19,967 bases of DNA from DATIBL01 sp035457505 (GCA_035457505.1 DATIBL010000081.1:1-19967), one strand, 5' to 3'. Counted from the first letter of the stretch, positions 7,780 through 14,584 are shown. Program-made: numbers and translations. Notes: a model not told the origin generated them from the letters alone.

Positions 7780-7809
7780 GGCCGAGCACACCGCTCGGCC
7801 TTTTCTTTT
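7780..7809 (+). terminator. Rho-independent terminator after 7424-7759
   Basis: Perfect 8-bp stem GGCCGAGC (7780-7787) and GCTCGGCC (7793-7800), 5-nt loop, then TTTTCTTTT. Confidence 0.92.
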
Positions 7810-7846
7810 GCGCAAAAACTTGACTCTCCCCCTGAGCAATGCCAGC

Positions 7847-8461
7847 ATGCGGCAAGAAATACGGGAGCATCCCGTGCGCTCCTCAGACAAACTTGGCGAA
7901 CTCGATCGCGTCATACTCGAACGTTCCGAGCGCTGCTATCAGCGACTCCAGCGCGAGACTGGATGGACCAACTACGCCGTCGCGCGTGTGTTCATCGTCG
8001 TGATGTCGATCCTCAATATGGGGACGATCTTCGCGATCGACAGAAGCGAGCCGGGCGCACTCGCTTCGTGTGCCTTCCTTGCATTCCTGAGCTTCTATAC
8101 CCTCCTCTCCGCTGCGAAGATTCACGGAGCAGAACGTGCGGCATTCGAGCGGATCGCAAAAGGGATCGCAAATCCCTACAAGATCGACAGCTATTTCAGA
8201 GGCGTCAGGATCGCTTTCCTTATCGGAAGCCCCGCCGTCTATGGCACCTTCTTCGCGCTCTCCCTCGCAAGCCCTGGCGAAATGCTCCCGCTCCTGATCG
8301 CCGGCCTCGTCATGCTGCTCGCAACGCCGACCATCTATGCCCTCACGTGTGATCCGATCCCGCCGTGCTCCGGCCGTCTGCGCGAGAAGATCCGCGATCG
8401 TCTGGTTGCGTGGAGATCAGCACACGCGAGTGTCGTTCAAGCCGCCAGAGGAACTGCATGA
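7847..8461 (+). CDS. Hypothetical membrane protein with four TM segments
   Basis: Protein of 204 residues from the ATG at 7847; an in-frame GTG at 7874 is preceded by GGGAG at good spacing and may be the true start. A charged N-terminus (SDKLGELDRVILERSERCYQ) is followed by two hydrophobic segments (VARVFIVVMSILNMGTIFAI and LASCAFLAFLSFYTLLSAA). A cytosolic linker (KIHGAERAAFERIAKGIANP) leads to two more TM segments (IAFLIGSPAVYGTFFALSLA and LLPLLIAGLVMLLATPTIYA), then a basic tail. The linker resembles that of the 1003-1527 protein, so these may be distant paralogues. The stop overlaps the start of the next gene in an ATGA, so the two are translationally coupled. A TTGACT at 7820-7825 could be a -35 box, but no good -10 follows. 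Function unknown. Confidence 0.75.
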   Translation: MRQEIREHPVRSSDKLGELDRVILERSERCYQRLQRETGWTNYAVARVFIVVMSILNMGTIFAIDRSEPGALASCAFLAFLSFYTLLSAAKIHGAERAAFERIAKGIANPYKIDSYFRGVRIAFLIGSPAVYGTFFALSLASPGEMLPLLIAGLVMLLATPTIYALTCDPIPPCSGRLREKIRDRLVAWRSAHASVVQAARGTA

Positions 8462-8814
8462 TGTCCAAGCACTCCAAGCATCCGCCGAAAGCAGGCGCAG
8501 ATGCTCCGCTCAAATGCCCATCGTGCGCGACAGCACCCGAGCGACCCGTTGCTGCGATCTTTCCAAGGACCGGCACTCGGCGGCTCGACGTCCCGTATCT
8601 TCGCTGTAGCACTTGCCGCATTTTCGAGATCGATCGCCGCGGTGCGATCCGCGCCGCACTCGCGCTCTATCGCAACGACCCCGATCCGCAGGCCGCAAAA
8701 GCCTTCGCTGAACGCGTGAACGCGATCCTGAGAGGCCTCGCCGAAAATCTCTCTTCACGAGGATATCGCAAAGGCTCGTTTGTTCCGCACGCCAAACCCA
8801 AACCCCGCCCATAA
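8458..8814 (+). CDS. Hypothetical zinc-ribbon protein
   Basis: Protein of 118 residues. Two Cys pairs, CPSC near the N-terminus and CSTC about 30 residues later, form a probable zinc ribbon. A helical segment follows (AIRAALALYRNDPDPQAAKA and FAERVNAILRGLAENL), ending in a basic, proline-rich tail (KGSFVPHAKPKPRP). The ATG at 8458 overlaps the preceding stop (ATGA) and has AGAGGA upstream; a second ATG follows immediately at 8461. The tail is encoded by the ascending arm of the terminator 8801-8827 and the stop codon sits in its loop. Zinc ribbons of this kind often bind nucleic acid or protein partners; the partner here is probably the four-TM protein encoded upstream (inference). Family not recognised. 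Confidence 0.75.
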   Translation: MMSKHSKHPPKAGADAPLKCPSCATAPERPVAAIFPRTGTRRLDVPYLRCSTCRIFEIDRRGAIRAALALYRNDPDPQAAKAFAERVNAILRGLAENLSSRGYRKGSFVPHAKPKPRP

Positions 8815-8827
8815 CGGCGGGGTTTTT
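8801..8827 (+). terminator. Terminator overlapping the stop codon of 8458-8814
   Basis: AACCCCGCC (8801-8809) pairs with GGCGGGGTT (8816-8824), followed by TTTTT ending at 8827. The TAA stop at 8812-8814 is in the loop. It also separates this operon from the convergent sppA-like gene. Confidence 0.92.
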
Positions 8828-8871
8828 CTCTGCAAATTTCACATCCACATCGCGTCAGCGCACGATCAGCA

Positions 8872-9699
8872 CTAGCTCCCGCTCTCTGCTGCCGGAGGCA
8901 TGCAGATCCGCACTTCCTCGCCGAGCTCCTTTGCAAGATACGCCTTCGCATCCGCAAGATCGCCGATCGCGTCAATCAGCTTGCCGTCGAGCGCTTCCTC
9001 GCCGAGCATGCTCTCGCCTGTCGCGAGCTTGGATACATCCTCCTTCGGCAGGCCGCGATTCTCGCTGATCGCCGACACAAAATTCTCGTGGATCTTGTCG
9101 ACGTCCTCCTGCAGCATTTTCTTTTCGTCGTCGGTCAGTTCGCGATTCGGATCGCCGATGCCCTTGTACTGTCCCGAGGTGATGCTCGTCACGCGGATGC
9201 CCTCCTTCTTGTTCTTCTCGACAAAATTCCGAAGCTGAAGCGACACGCCGATCGATCCCACGTCCGAGTTGCGCGACGCAATGATACGATCTGCGCCCGA
9301 TGCCGCCCAGTACGCCGACGAGAGTCCCGCCGTGCGGATGAGCGCGACATTCTTCTTCTCGGTGCGCTTGAGCGCGTTCGCGATCTCTTCGCCCGCGACC
9401 GGCAGCCCGCCATACGAATCGATATCGATGATGATCGCCTTCACGGTCTTTGATTTCTCTGTGAGCTCCACCGTCTTGGCGAACCAATCCGAATAGGTCA
9501 CATATCCCATCGCGTCGTCCGATACGCCCGCGGTTGCATACGAGGTCACAAGATCGCCTTTCACGTCGAGTACGATCGTATTGCACGAATATTCGCGGAC
9601 CGTATACGCGGCGATCGCCGCGTCGATGAGGAGCCCGAACGCGAGCACTCCGACAAGCACAAACCACACTTTTTTATTTGTCCACGTCGTCATAGTCAT
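8872..9699 (-). CDS. sppA: Signal-peptide peptidase SppA-like, S49 family serine protease
   Basis: Membrane-anchored protease of 275 residues that degrades cleaved signal peptides and membrane-protein fragments. A single TM anchor lies at about residues 11-30, then the S49 fold: AIIIDIDSYGGLPVAGEEIA (usual form IDSPGG, here SYGG), GLSSAYWAASGADRIIA and SDVGSIGVSLQLRNF. By alignment with Bacillus subtilis SppA (Ser147/Lys199) the catalytic pair is Ser127 in GLSSAYW and Lys179 in SGQYKGIGDPNRELT; the 52-residue spacing is the same. Length matches the short, half-size SppA form. The start at 9699 overlaps the stop of the upstream gene (ATGA), so the two genes are coupled; a second ATG lies at 9693. 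Gene symbol by family only. Confidence 0.9.
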   Translation of the reverse strand: MTMTTWTNKKVWFVLVGVLAFGLLIDAAIAAYTVREYSCNTIVLDVKGDLVTSYATAGVSDDAMGYVTYSDWFAKTVELTEKSKTVKAIIIDIDSYGGLPVAGEEIANALKRTEKKNVALIRTAGLSSAYWAASGADRIIASRNSDVGSIGVSLQLRNFVEKNKKEGIRVTSITSGQYKGIGDPNRELTDDEKKMLQEDVDKIHENFVSAISENRGLPKEDVSKLATGESMLGEEALDGKLIDAIGDLADAKAYLAKELGEEVRICMPPAAESGS

Positions 9700-10256
9700 A
9701 GGCGGGATTCAGGATTCACGATCGTATAAAGATGCGCCCCGACAAGATAGGTCGGGATCGAAAGCGGCATCGCAAGAATATTCATCATGTGCGCGAAGGT
9801 CACCTCCACGGTCTTCGTCGGGATCATCGTCAGGAACGCATATTCGCTCACGAGGTACACGAACGCGAGAATGCCGCCCGCCCACGCTGCATGCGCATAC
9901 GGACGATGCCGCCCGATCTGCGCCGCGAGATACCCCGCCATCGCCGAGATCATGCTTCCAAACACGATTGTCGAAGCGAGAAACAGCCGATTTTCGCCGA
10001 TCTCACCCTGGAGGTCGGTAAAGAAGACGAACGTCCCGTTCGACACGAACACAAGATAGAGAAACCCGAATGCGAATCCGAATGCAAAAGTGGTAATGAG
10101 ATCGAAGGAGATGGCGTATGCGATCGCGCGCTTACGGATCTTCGGCTTGCGATCCTCCGGCGTTCCCGCATGCGGCACGGGCGCGGGGGCGCTCGCGGGA
10201 GCCGGCGGCAGAGCGGCGGGATCGACAGGCGATGCCGATGGTGATGCAACTTCCAT
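9696..10256 (-). CDS. Hypothetical membrane protein with four TM segments, upstream of sppA
   Basis: Protein of 186 residues. The N-terminal ~45 residues are Pro/Ala-rich and disordered (SPVDPAALPPAPASAPAPVP), followed by a basic patch (EDRKPKIRKRA). Four hydrophobic segments follow: about ISFDLITTFAFGFAFGFLYL, LFLASTIVFGSMISAMAGYL, WAGGILAFVYLVSEYAFLTM and MNILAMPLSIPTYLVGAHLY. The ATG at 10256 is taken because an extended -10 box (TGGTATACT, 10264-10272) ends only 7 nt before it, which predicts a leaderless mRNA; no Shine-Dalgarno sequence is present. It overlaps the sppA-like gene by 4 nt. A job linked to membrane protein quality control is suggested only by that coupling. Family not recognised. 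Confidence 0.78.
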   Translation of the reverse strand: MEVASPSASPVDPAALPPAPASAPAPVPHAGTPEDRKPKIRKRAIAYAISFDLITTFAFGFAFGFLYLVFVSNGTFVFFTDLQGEIGENRLFLASTIVFGSMISAMAGYLAAQIGRHRPYAHAAWAGGILAFVYLVSEYAFLTMIPTKTVEVTFAHMMNILAMPLSIPTYLVGAHLYTIVNPESRL

Positions 10257-10263
10257 ACGCCAA

Positions 10264-10272
10264 AGTATACCA
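10264..10272 (-). promoter_or_regulatory. Extended -10 promoter, predicted leaderless transcript
   Basis: Minus strand TGGTATACT; exactly 7 nt separate TATACT from the ATG at 10256, so transcription should begin at or next to the start codon. No -35 is evident. Confidence 0.55.
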
Positions 10273-10322
10273 CCGCCCCCACCCACCCGCACCCGAGTAT
10301 TTGCAGGCCTGCCGGGTAGCGA

Positions 10323-10350
10323 TTGACAGCGCCTGGAAGAACGCTAGCGT
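10323..10350 (+). promoter_or_regulatory. Promoter of the 10381-10950 gene
   Basis: TTGACA (10323-10328), 16-nt spacer, TAGCGT (10345-10350). Predicted start near 10357, leader of ~24 nt without a clear Shine-Dalgarno sequence. Confidence 0.55.
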
Positions 10351-10380
10351 AGAGAGTGGACACGACACAGGCCCCATGCC

Positions 10381-10950
10381 ATGTTCTCAAAAACTCTGCT
10401 TGCCTCAGCGCTCACCGCATTCGCGATCACCGCGATGCCTGGAACCCTCTCTGCGGCAGACGACGAAGCCGCTCCGTCCGAGCAATTCGGCGGCGCTCGC
10501 GAGGACCATGTTCTCGACCAGGATGCGGTGCATCTCTATCCCCGTTCACAAGAAGCGCTCGCGCTCGAAGACCAGGGCGAAAAGATGCTCGAGATCCGTG
10601 AGTACAAGCGCGCAAAAGAGCTGTTCGCTTCATCCCTCGAAGCCGAGTGGTCCTTCGCCACTGCGATGAACTTTGCGATGGCATCCGTGATGCTGAAGGA
10701 ATTCGACGCTGCGCTCCGCACCTACGGCGAAGTCCTCCGCCGGACCGAAGGCTCGGAAGAGCATGTCGATGTTCGCGCCAACGCATTCTTCGGACTCGCC
10801 GAGATCGCACACCGAAAGGGCGATCACAAGGCCGCCTGCACGAACGTCGCCGTCGCGATCACGCTTGCCCCGACACCGATCGTGAAGAGCACCTTCGCTG
10901 CCTACGAACGCGAAAAGTTCCACTGCGAACCGGACCGCAGCAAGACCTGA
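10381..10950 (+). CDS. Secreted TPR-like protein of unknown function
   Basis: Protein of 189 residues with a Sec signal peptide (MFSKTLLASALTAFAITAMP, probable cleavage after LSA near residue 25). The mature part starts with an acidic stretch (ADDEAAPSEQFGGAREDH) and then forms helical pairs that look like two to three TPRs: ALALEDQGEKMLEIREYKRA, FATAMNFAMASVMLKEFDAA and FFGLAEIAHRKGDHKAACTN. The final repeat contains a Cys (HKAACTN) and the C-terminus another (KFHCEPD), which could form a disulfide outside the membrane. The ATG at 10381 is used because it gives the signal peptide; an out-of-frame ATG precedes it at 10376. Own promoter and own terminator, so a single-gene unit. TPRs imply binding of a partner protein, not identified. 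Confidence 0.85.
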   Translation: MFSKTLLASALTAFAITAMPGTLSAADDEAAPSEQFGGAREDHVLDQDAVHLYPRSQEALALEDQGEKMLEIREYKRAKELFASSLEAEWSFATAMNFAMASVMLKEFDAALRTYGEVLRRTEGSEEHVDVRANAFFGLAEIAHRKGDHKAACTNVAVAITLAPTPIVKSTFAAYEREKFHCEPDRSKT

Positions 10951-10984
10951 GCATCAGCGTTCTGCATCCGTAAGCAAACACAAA

Positions 10985-11009
10985 AGCCCCGCATATCGCG
11001 GGGCTTTTT
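10985..11009 (+). terminator. Terminator after the secreted TPR gene
   Basis: AGCCCCGC (10985-10992) pairs with GCGGGGCT (10998-11005), loop ATATC, then TTTT after the stem. The stem and loop are nearly the same as those at 11222-11246. Confidence 0.92.
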
Positions 11010-11032
11010 CCTTCATGACTCCCTATGGATTC

Positions 11033-11077
11033 CCGTAAATACGGCATATTGACGCAACGGCGCACGGCCGATATCGT
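11033..11077 (+). promoter_or_regulatory. Promoter and possible operator of the candidate small RNA
   Basis: TTGACG (11049-11054), 17-nt spacer, TATCGT (11072-11077). An inverted repeat CCGTA-AA-TACGG (11033-11044) ends 4 nt before the -35 box and could be a regulator site. Predicted start near 11084. Confidence 0.5.
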
Positions 11078-11083
11078 CATGAC

Positions 11084-11157
11084 ATCTTACGGTTCTTCCA
11101 TGAACCGTAAGGGCACTACATCCAAGGGCAGTCCTCCTCGCGGAGGGCTGCTGTTTT
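11084..11157 (+). ncRNA. Candidate small RNA of two hairpins with intrinsic terminator
   Basis: No credible protein is encoded here. Downstream of the promoter at 11049-11077 comes a perfect 10-bp hairpin (CTTACGGTTC 11086-11095 with GAACCGTAAG 11102-11111, 6-nt loop). A 16-nt single-stranded linker follows, then a second 10-bp hairpin (11128-11137 with 11142-11151, one G-U pair, tetraloop TCGC) and TGTTTT, which looks like a rho-independent terminator. The product would be about 74 nt. The preceding gene already has its own terminator at 10985-11009, so this is not simply that gene's 3' end. The second stem carries CCTCCTC, which resembles the anti-Shine-Dalgarno end of 16S rRNA. It does not match 6S RNA, tmRNA or the SRP RNA as I know them. 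Existence as an RNA is inference. Confidence 0.5.
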
Positions 11158-11207
11158 ATGCAAAGCGGGAAAAGAAGTTACAGCAACCGGCAATTTCGAT
11201 ATATCGA

Positions 11208-11232
11208 ATCATGCGCAAGAGAAAAACCCCGC
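11208..11232. repeat. 25-nt direct repeat at a terminator, copy 1
   Basis: Identical over 25 nt to 12067-12091. It begins ATCATGCGCAAGAG and ends in the A-run and CCCCGC arm of the hairpin, so on the minus strand it is the terminator's descending arm, T-tract and a conserved tail. A 14-bp perfect palindrome, TTCGATATATCGAA (11195-11208), abuts it. Confidence 0.8.
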
Positions 11233-11246
11233 ATATCGCGGGGTTT
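11222..11246 (-). terminator. Terminator of the Bax-inhibitor-1 family gene
   Basis: Minus strand: AAACCCCGC (11238-11246 complement) and GCGGGGTTT (11224-11232 complement) with a 5-nt loop, ending in TTTTT (complement of 11222-11226). It lies 15 nt after the stop of the gene at 11262. Confidence 0.9.
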
Positions 11247-11261
11247 CTAAATCACAGAGAA

Positions 11262-11918
11262 TCAGTCCTTCGAATGTCCGAGGATGCGAAGGAGGCTCAT
11301 GAACAAATTGATGATGTCGAGATAAAGCGAGAGCGCAGTATCGACAGCGTTATCAAGCGTGTGCGGCATCACGCTCGCCCGATGCATGTCGTAGCCGATA
11401 TACAACGAGAAGATGCCGGCGGCAGCGTAGTCGATGAGGGTCATGTTTGCGAGCGCCGGAACAAACAGCGAGATCAGCCGGACAACGACGAGGCCGATAA
11501 GCGCTACAAAGAGTGCACCTCCTATCTTCGCGAAGAATCCCGGATAACGCAGGCCAGCAAGCCCCATCACGAGGGTTACGGCTGCAGTGTAGAGCATTGC
11601 CCGCTCCACGATCTCCGGCGAGTACGAGTTGAGCACGGGCCCAAGCAACATCCCGAACGGTATCGCGACCATAAGGTACCCCAAAAATGAGATCCCGGGA
11701 TTCGTTGAGGCGGAAGCGAGAAGGATGCCAACAAGAGGGATTCCAAGACCGACAAGGAGAATCATCCAGAGTGATGGATCCCAGCTCACAAATTCCGCGG
11801 CCACCACAGACGAGAGCCAGAGGCCGAATGCGACGATCCCGCCCAGCGCAGCGTAGAATCCACGCTGAGACATCGTCGATTCACCTGTCCGTTCAAAGAC
11901 ATTCTCACCGATTTTCAT
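11262..11918 (-). CDS. Bax inhibitor-1 (YccA/YbhL, TMBIM) family membrane protein
   Basis: Protein of 218 residues with seven hydrophobic segments and the family's C-terminal signature ALSLYLDIINLFMSLLRILG, plus SLYIGYDMHRA just before it. Bacterial members act in the inner membrane; relatives are pH-sensitive calcium leak channels, and E. coli YccA is a substrate and modulator of the FtsH protease, which fits the nearby hflKC pair (inference). The start at 11918 has GGAG at 7-nt spacing; a later in-frame ATG is at 11873. A promoter lies at 11960-11989 and a terminator at 11222-11246, so it is a single-gene unit. Confidence 0.93.
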   Translation of the reverse strand: MKIGENVFERTGESTMSQRGFYAALGGIVAFGLWLSSVVAAEFVSWDPSLWMILLVGLGIPLVGILLASASTNPGISFLGYLMVAIPFGMLLGPVLNSYSPEIVERAMLYTAAVTLVMGLAGLRYPGFFAKIGGALFVALIGLVVVRLISLFVPALANMTLIDYAAAGIFSLYIGYDMHRASVMPHTLDNAVDTALSLYLDIINLFMSLLRILGHSKD

Positions 11919-11959
11919 TCACCAACTCCTTTGGGACAAAGGGCAGGATTGCCGATTAG

Positions 11960-11989
11960 ACTATAACATAGCAATTACTTACTCGTCAA
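11960..11989 (-). promoter_or_regulatory. Promoter of the Bax-inhibitor-1 family gene
   Basis: Minus strand TTGACG (11984-11989), 18-nt spacer, extended -10 TGTTATAGT (TATAGT at 11960-11965). Predicted start near 11953, leader ~35 nt. Confidence 0.7.
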
Positions 11990-12066
11990 CTTTTTGACCT
12001 ACGTGCCTACACACTCTTTTATATCGCTTCCATTAATTCCGTGAACGATGCCCGAGCAGTTTACTG

Positions 12067-12091
12067 ATCATGCGCAAGAGAAAAACCCCGC
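12067..12091. repeat. 25-nt direct repeat at a terminator, copy 2
   Basis: Identical to 11208-11232. It again forms the distal arm, T-tract and downstream tail (minus strand CTCTTGCGCATGAT) of an intrinsic terminator, here that of hflC. Confidence 0.8.
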
Positions 12092-12106
12092 GATATGCGG
12101 GGTTTT
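12081..12106 (-). terminator. Terminator of the hflKC operon
   Basis: AAAACCCCGC (12082-12091) pairs with GCGGGGTTTT (12097-12106), loop GATAT. T-runs occur on both strands, so it could work in both directions. It lies about 25 nt after the hflC stop. Confidence 0.9.
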
Positions 12107-12130
12107 CGTGCATTTCTGCACAAAGTACCA

Positions 12131-13033
12131 TCATTTGTTCCCAAAGAGCTCGGCGAGATGCGGTTCCTTACCGCTCAAGAAGAAGCGCGTGTCCTCGCCC
12201 TTGCCGGTCGTCCGCATCGCAGTCTCGAGACCGCGATAGAAGCGGAAGAACTCCGGATCCTTCCCGTATGCAGCAGTGTAGATCGCTGTTGCTCCGGCAT
12301 CGCCTTCGCCGCGGATCGTCTCACCTTTCGCACGGGCTGTTGACGTGATCACCGCATATTCGCGATCAGTCGTCGCAATGAGAACGGATTTTTCCGCCTC
12401 GCCTTCTGCGCGATATTGAGCAGCGATCCGTGCGCGCTCTGCTTCCATCCGACCGAAGACCGATGCCTTGTTCTCCTCCGGAAGATCGGTGCGACTGGAA
12501 ACGAGCACCGCCAGACCGATCCCGAACTCAGCGAGCTCTTTCTCGGCGCCTTTGGCAACCTGCTCCATGAATTGGTCGCGTTTCTCACCGACCGCATGCT
12601 GAAGCGTGACATTTCCGAGCACATCGCGAAGCTGCGAATAGAGCGTGTTATCCGCACGCCCGATCGCCCCGGAAACATTCCCCACCTTGCGGAGGAAGAG
12701 CACGCCATCCTTCACGTAGAGGAGCGCGGTCAGGTCGACGACGAGATACTTCTTGTCCGTCGCCTGAAGCGCCTTCGGCTCTGCATCGTAAATGAAGAGC
12801 CGTTTTTCGAGCTCGTTCACGGTGTCGAAGAACGGACGCTTCATGTACAACCCCGCTTCGACATGATCCGCGATAGGATCGCCAAATCTCGTAATCACGA
12901 CTCGCTCACCCTCGGAGATCGTATAGAACGTTGAGGAAAGCGCGAGAGCGGCGACGAGAAGAAGGACGATCTGCTTCCATGCGATGGAAACATAACTCTG
13001 GCCTTGGACTTCCTTCATTTCAGTGTCTTCCAT
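12131..13033 (-). CDS. hflC: HflC-like SPFH membrane protein
   Basis: Protein of 300 residues with one N-terminal TM segment (about residues 16-39) and an SPFH/band-7 domain outside the cytoplasmic membrane. HflC partners HflK in a large cage around the FtsH protease and moderates its activity. Typical features: SEGERVVITRFGDPIADHVE, GLYMKRPFFDTVNELEKRLF, the helical segment MEAERARIAAQYRAEGEAEK, then ATTDREYAVITSTARAKGET and DPEFFRFYRGLETA. The ATG at 13033 has GAGGAG six nt upstream, and that site overlaps the hflK stop codon, so translation is coupled. Neighbour hflK supports the call. The name assumes the normal HflK-HflC pair. Confidence 0.92.
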   Translation of the reverse strand: MEDTEMKEVQGQSYVSIAWKQIVLLLVAALALSSTFYTISEGERVVITRFGDPIADHVEAGLYMKRPFFDTVNELEKRLFIYDAEPKALQATDKKYLVVDLTALLYVKDGVLFLRKVGNVSGAIGRADNTLYSQLRDVLGNVTLQHAVGEKRDQFMEQVAKGAEKELAEFGIGLAVLVSSRTDLPEENKASVFGRMEAERARIAAQYRAEGEAEKSVLIATTDREYAVITSTARAKGETIRGEGDAGATAIYTAAYGKDPEFFRFYRGLETAMRTTGKGEDTRFFLSGKEPHLAELFGNK

Positions 13034-13042
13034 GACAACTCC

Positions 13043-14098
13043 TCACTTCGGTTGTGCGGAACGTTGCGCTGCGGTGAGCGCACCGACATCGAGAAACTTG
13101 AGCGGTGCATGTCCGGCAGACATATCGATGATCTGCGTCTTGCCGGGAAGGACCGTGTTGAGCGCTTCGAGCTGCATGCGCTGCCGCGTGATCACCGGAG
13201 ACTTCGCATATTCGGCATAGAGCAGATTGAATCGATCGGCTGCGCCCTTGGCGTCGTTGATGCGCTTGGCCTTATAGCCTTCCGCTTCTTCGATCACCTT
13301 CTTCGCTTCACCGTTTGCAGCAGCGATCCACTTGTTCTGATAGCCGCGGCCTTCTTCAATCATCTTCTGGCGATCTTCGTTCGCGTTGGTGACGTCTTGA
13401 TATGCACCCTGCACTTGTTGCGGCGGATGCGCATCCTGGATCTGGTGCGCGATGACGCGGACGCCGAGGCCGACCGTTTCGACAAGTTCGCGGATCTTCG
13501 TTTCGGACGATTCTTGGACTTCCTGGCGGCCGGTGGTCAGCACGTCATCAACGTTCGTCGCGGCAACACCCCGACGGAGCGATGCTTGCGCAAACAGATT
13601 CAGCGCCTTGACCGGGTTATCGACCGAGAAGAGCCATTGCTTCGCGTTGATCGGATGGAATTGCACCACCGAGTCGACGTTCACAATGTTCAGATCTCCA
13701 GTGAGCATCTGCGCTTCGGAAAGCACGGTCTGCTCGCCCTCGCCCGTGACCCGAAAGCCGATCGGGATCTCGAGTGCCGTCTGTACATCAACTTTCGTCA
13801 CCGTTTGGAACGGCACCGGAAGCTTGAGGTATGGACCGCCGGAAGGCTTCGTCTCTGTATACCGGCCGAAGGTTTGCACCACGGCCTGCTCGCTCTTTCC
13901 GACGGTGTAGATTGACGAAAAGATCGCAACGAGCAGATAGAGGAGAAGCAGAGCTCCAAGCGGCGTCGGGACCGGAAATGCCTTTGAGCCGGAGCGTGCG
14001 TAGCGATCATCCCCGGAGGAATTACGCCACGGAAGATCGATGCGGACAGGCTGCCGGACATACAGTGCGAAGAGATTCAACACCCAATGTTTGGACAT
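13043..14098 (-). CDS. hflK: HflK-like SPFH membrane protein
   Basis: Protein of 351 residues. An N-terminal cytoplasmic part of ~45 residues (MSKHWVLNLFALYVRQPVRI, then a polar stretch) precedes one TM segment (about residues 46-66, LGALLLLYLLVAIFSSIYTV). The SPFH domain follows with VGKSEQAVVQTFGRYTETKP, VVQFHPINAKQWLFSVDNPV and LRRGVAATNVDDVLTTGRQE. The long helix carries KKVIEEAEGYKAKRINDAKG, and the C-terminal end is PLKFLDVGALTAAQRS. HflK and HflC together form the FtsH-associated complex. The ATG at 14098 has AGGAG at 7-nt spacing; the frame is open slightly upstream but without support. Transcribed from 14160-14188 with hflC. Confidence 0.93.
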   Translation of the reverse strand: MSKHWVLNLFALYVRQPVRIDLPWRNSSGDDRYARSGSKAFPVPTPLGALLLLYLLVAIFSSIYTVGKSEQAVVQTFGRYTETKPSGGPYLKLPVPFQTVTKVDVQTALEIPIGFRVTGEGEQTVLSEAQMLTGDLNIVNVDSVVQFHPINAKQWLFSVDNPVKALNLFAQASLRRGVAATNVDDVLTTGRQEVQESSETKIRELVETVGLGVRVIAHQIQDAHPPQQVQGAYQDVTNANEDRQKMIEEGRGYQNKWIAAANGEAKKVIEEAEGYKAKRINDAKGAADRFNLLYAEYAKSPVITRQRMQLEALNTVLPGKTQIIDMSAGHAPLKFLDVGALTAAQRSAQPK

Positions 14099-14159
14099 GA
14101 AATACTCCTGAATGTGTCCCTTGCTTATTGGGAAGGAACGGACCAAATTACCAAAATGG

Positions 14160-14188
14160 ATTATAACATGAATTTTAATATATTACAA
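14160..14188 (-). promoter_or_regulatory. Promoter of hflKC
   Basis: Minus strand TTGTAA (14183-14188), 17-nt spacer, extended -10 TGTTATAAT (TATAAT at 14160-14165). Predicted start near 14153, leader about 55 nt. Confidence 0.8.
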
Positions 14189-14196
14189 GTGCCAAA

Positions 14197-14224
14197 TTGA
14201 CAATTCACACCTTCCTGGCATTGT
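14197..14224 (+). promoter_or_regulatory. Promoter of the 14263-14568 gene
   Basis: TTGACA (14197-14202), 16-nt spacer, weak extended -10 TGGCATTGT (14216-14224). The -35 box lies inside a small inverted repeat AATTG-A-CAATT and only 8 bp from the divergent hflK -35 box, so one regulator could reach both. Confidence 0.45.
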
Positions 14225-14262
14225 AGGGCAAGAAAGAACGCCAAATTTGGAGATATCACAGA

Positions 14263-14568
14263 ATGGCTATTGATCCGATGCAGGGAGACAAGCTCCCGAT
14301 CGACGACTCAACCGAGCTCGCTCAGGCCACGCGAGAGGAGCGAATCGAGCGGCTCCGCGCACGGTTCGACGAGATCCGCATAAGCGAGTTCAACATGACC
14401 GGCGCCCAGTTCCGCATCTACTGCAAATTCATGCTCGCGCCGAACATGTCGTCGCCGACGACTCTCGCCCTCACCGAAAACGAGATCGCCATGCTCGAGA
14501 AGATGATCGCTGTCCGCGATTTCCTTGCGACGCACATCTGTTCCCTGCCTTCCACCCCGCGCTACTAG
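14263..14568 (+). CDS. Hypothetical small helical protein
   Basis: Protein of 101 residues, no recognised family, no TM segment. Strongly charged and helical in the first half (TREERIERLRARFDEIRISE), then FNMTGAQFRIYCKFMLAPNM and a second helix (TENEIAMLEKMIAVRDFLAT), ending LPSTPRY. GGAG precedes the ATG at a rather long spacing of about 10 nt. It has its own promoter, divergent from hflKC, and its own terminator at 14585-14612. Function unknown. Confidence 0.75.
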   Translation: MAIDPMQGDKLPIDDSTELAQATREERIERLRARFDEIRISEFNMTGAQFRIYCKFMLAPNMSSPTTLALTENEIAMLEKMIAVRDFLATHICSLPSTPRY

Positions 14569-14584
14569 CCCCGCACCGACTCCG

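Noticed and set aside
7763..7846. Upstream extension of the 7847-8461 gene
   Set aside because: It would run through the terminator 7780-7809 of the preceding gene, so it cannot be the normal start.
13004..13915. Plus-strand frame of 303 codons opposite hflKC
   Set aside because: Antisense shadow of the hflK and hflC genes; no ribosome-binding site or promoter and no recognisable protein.
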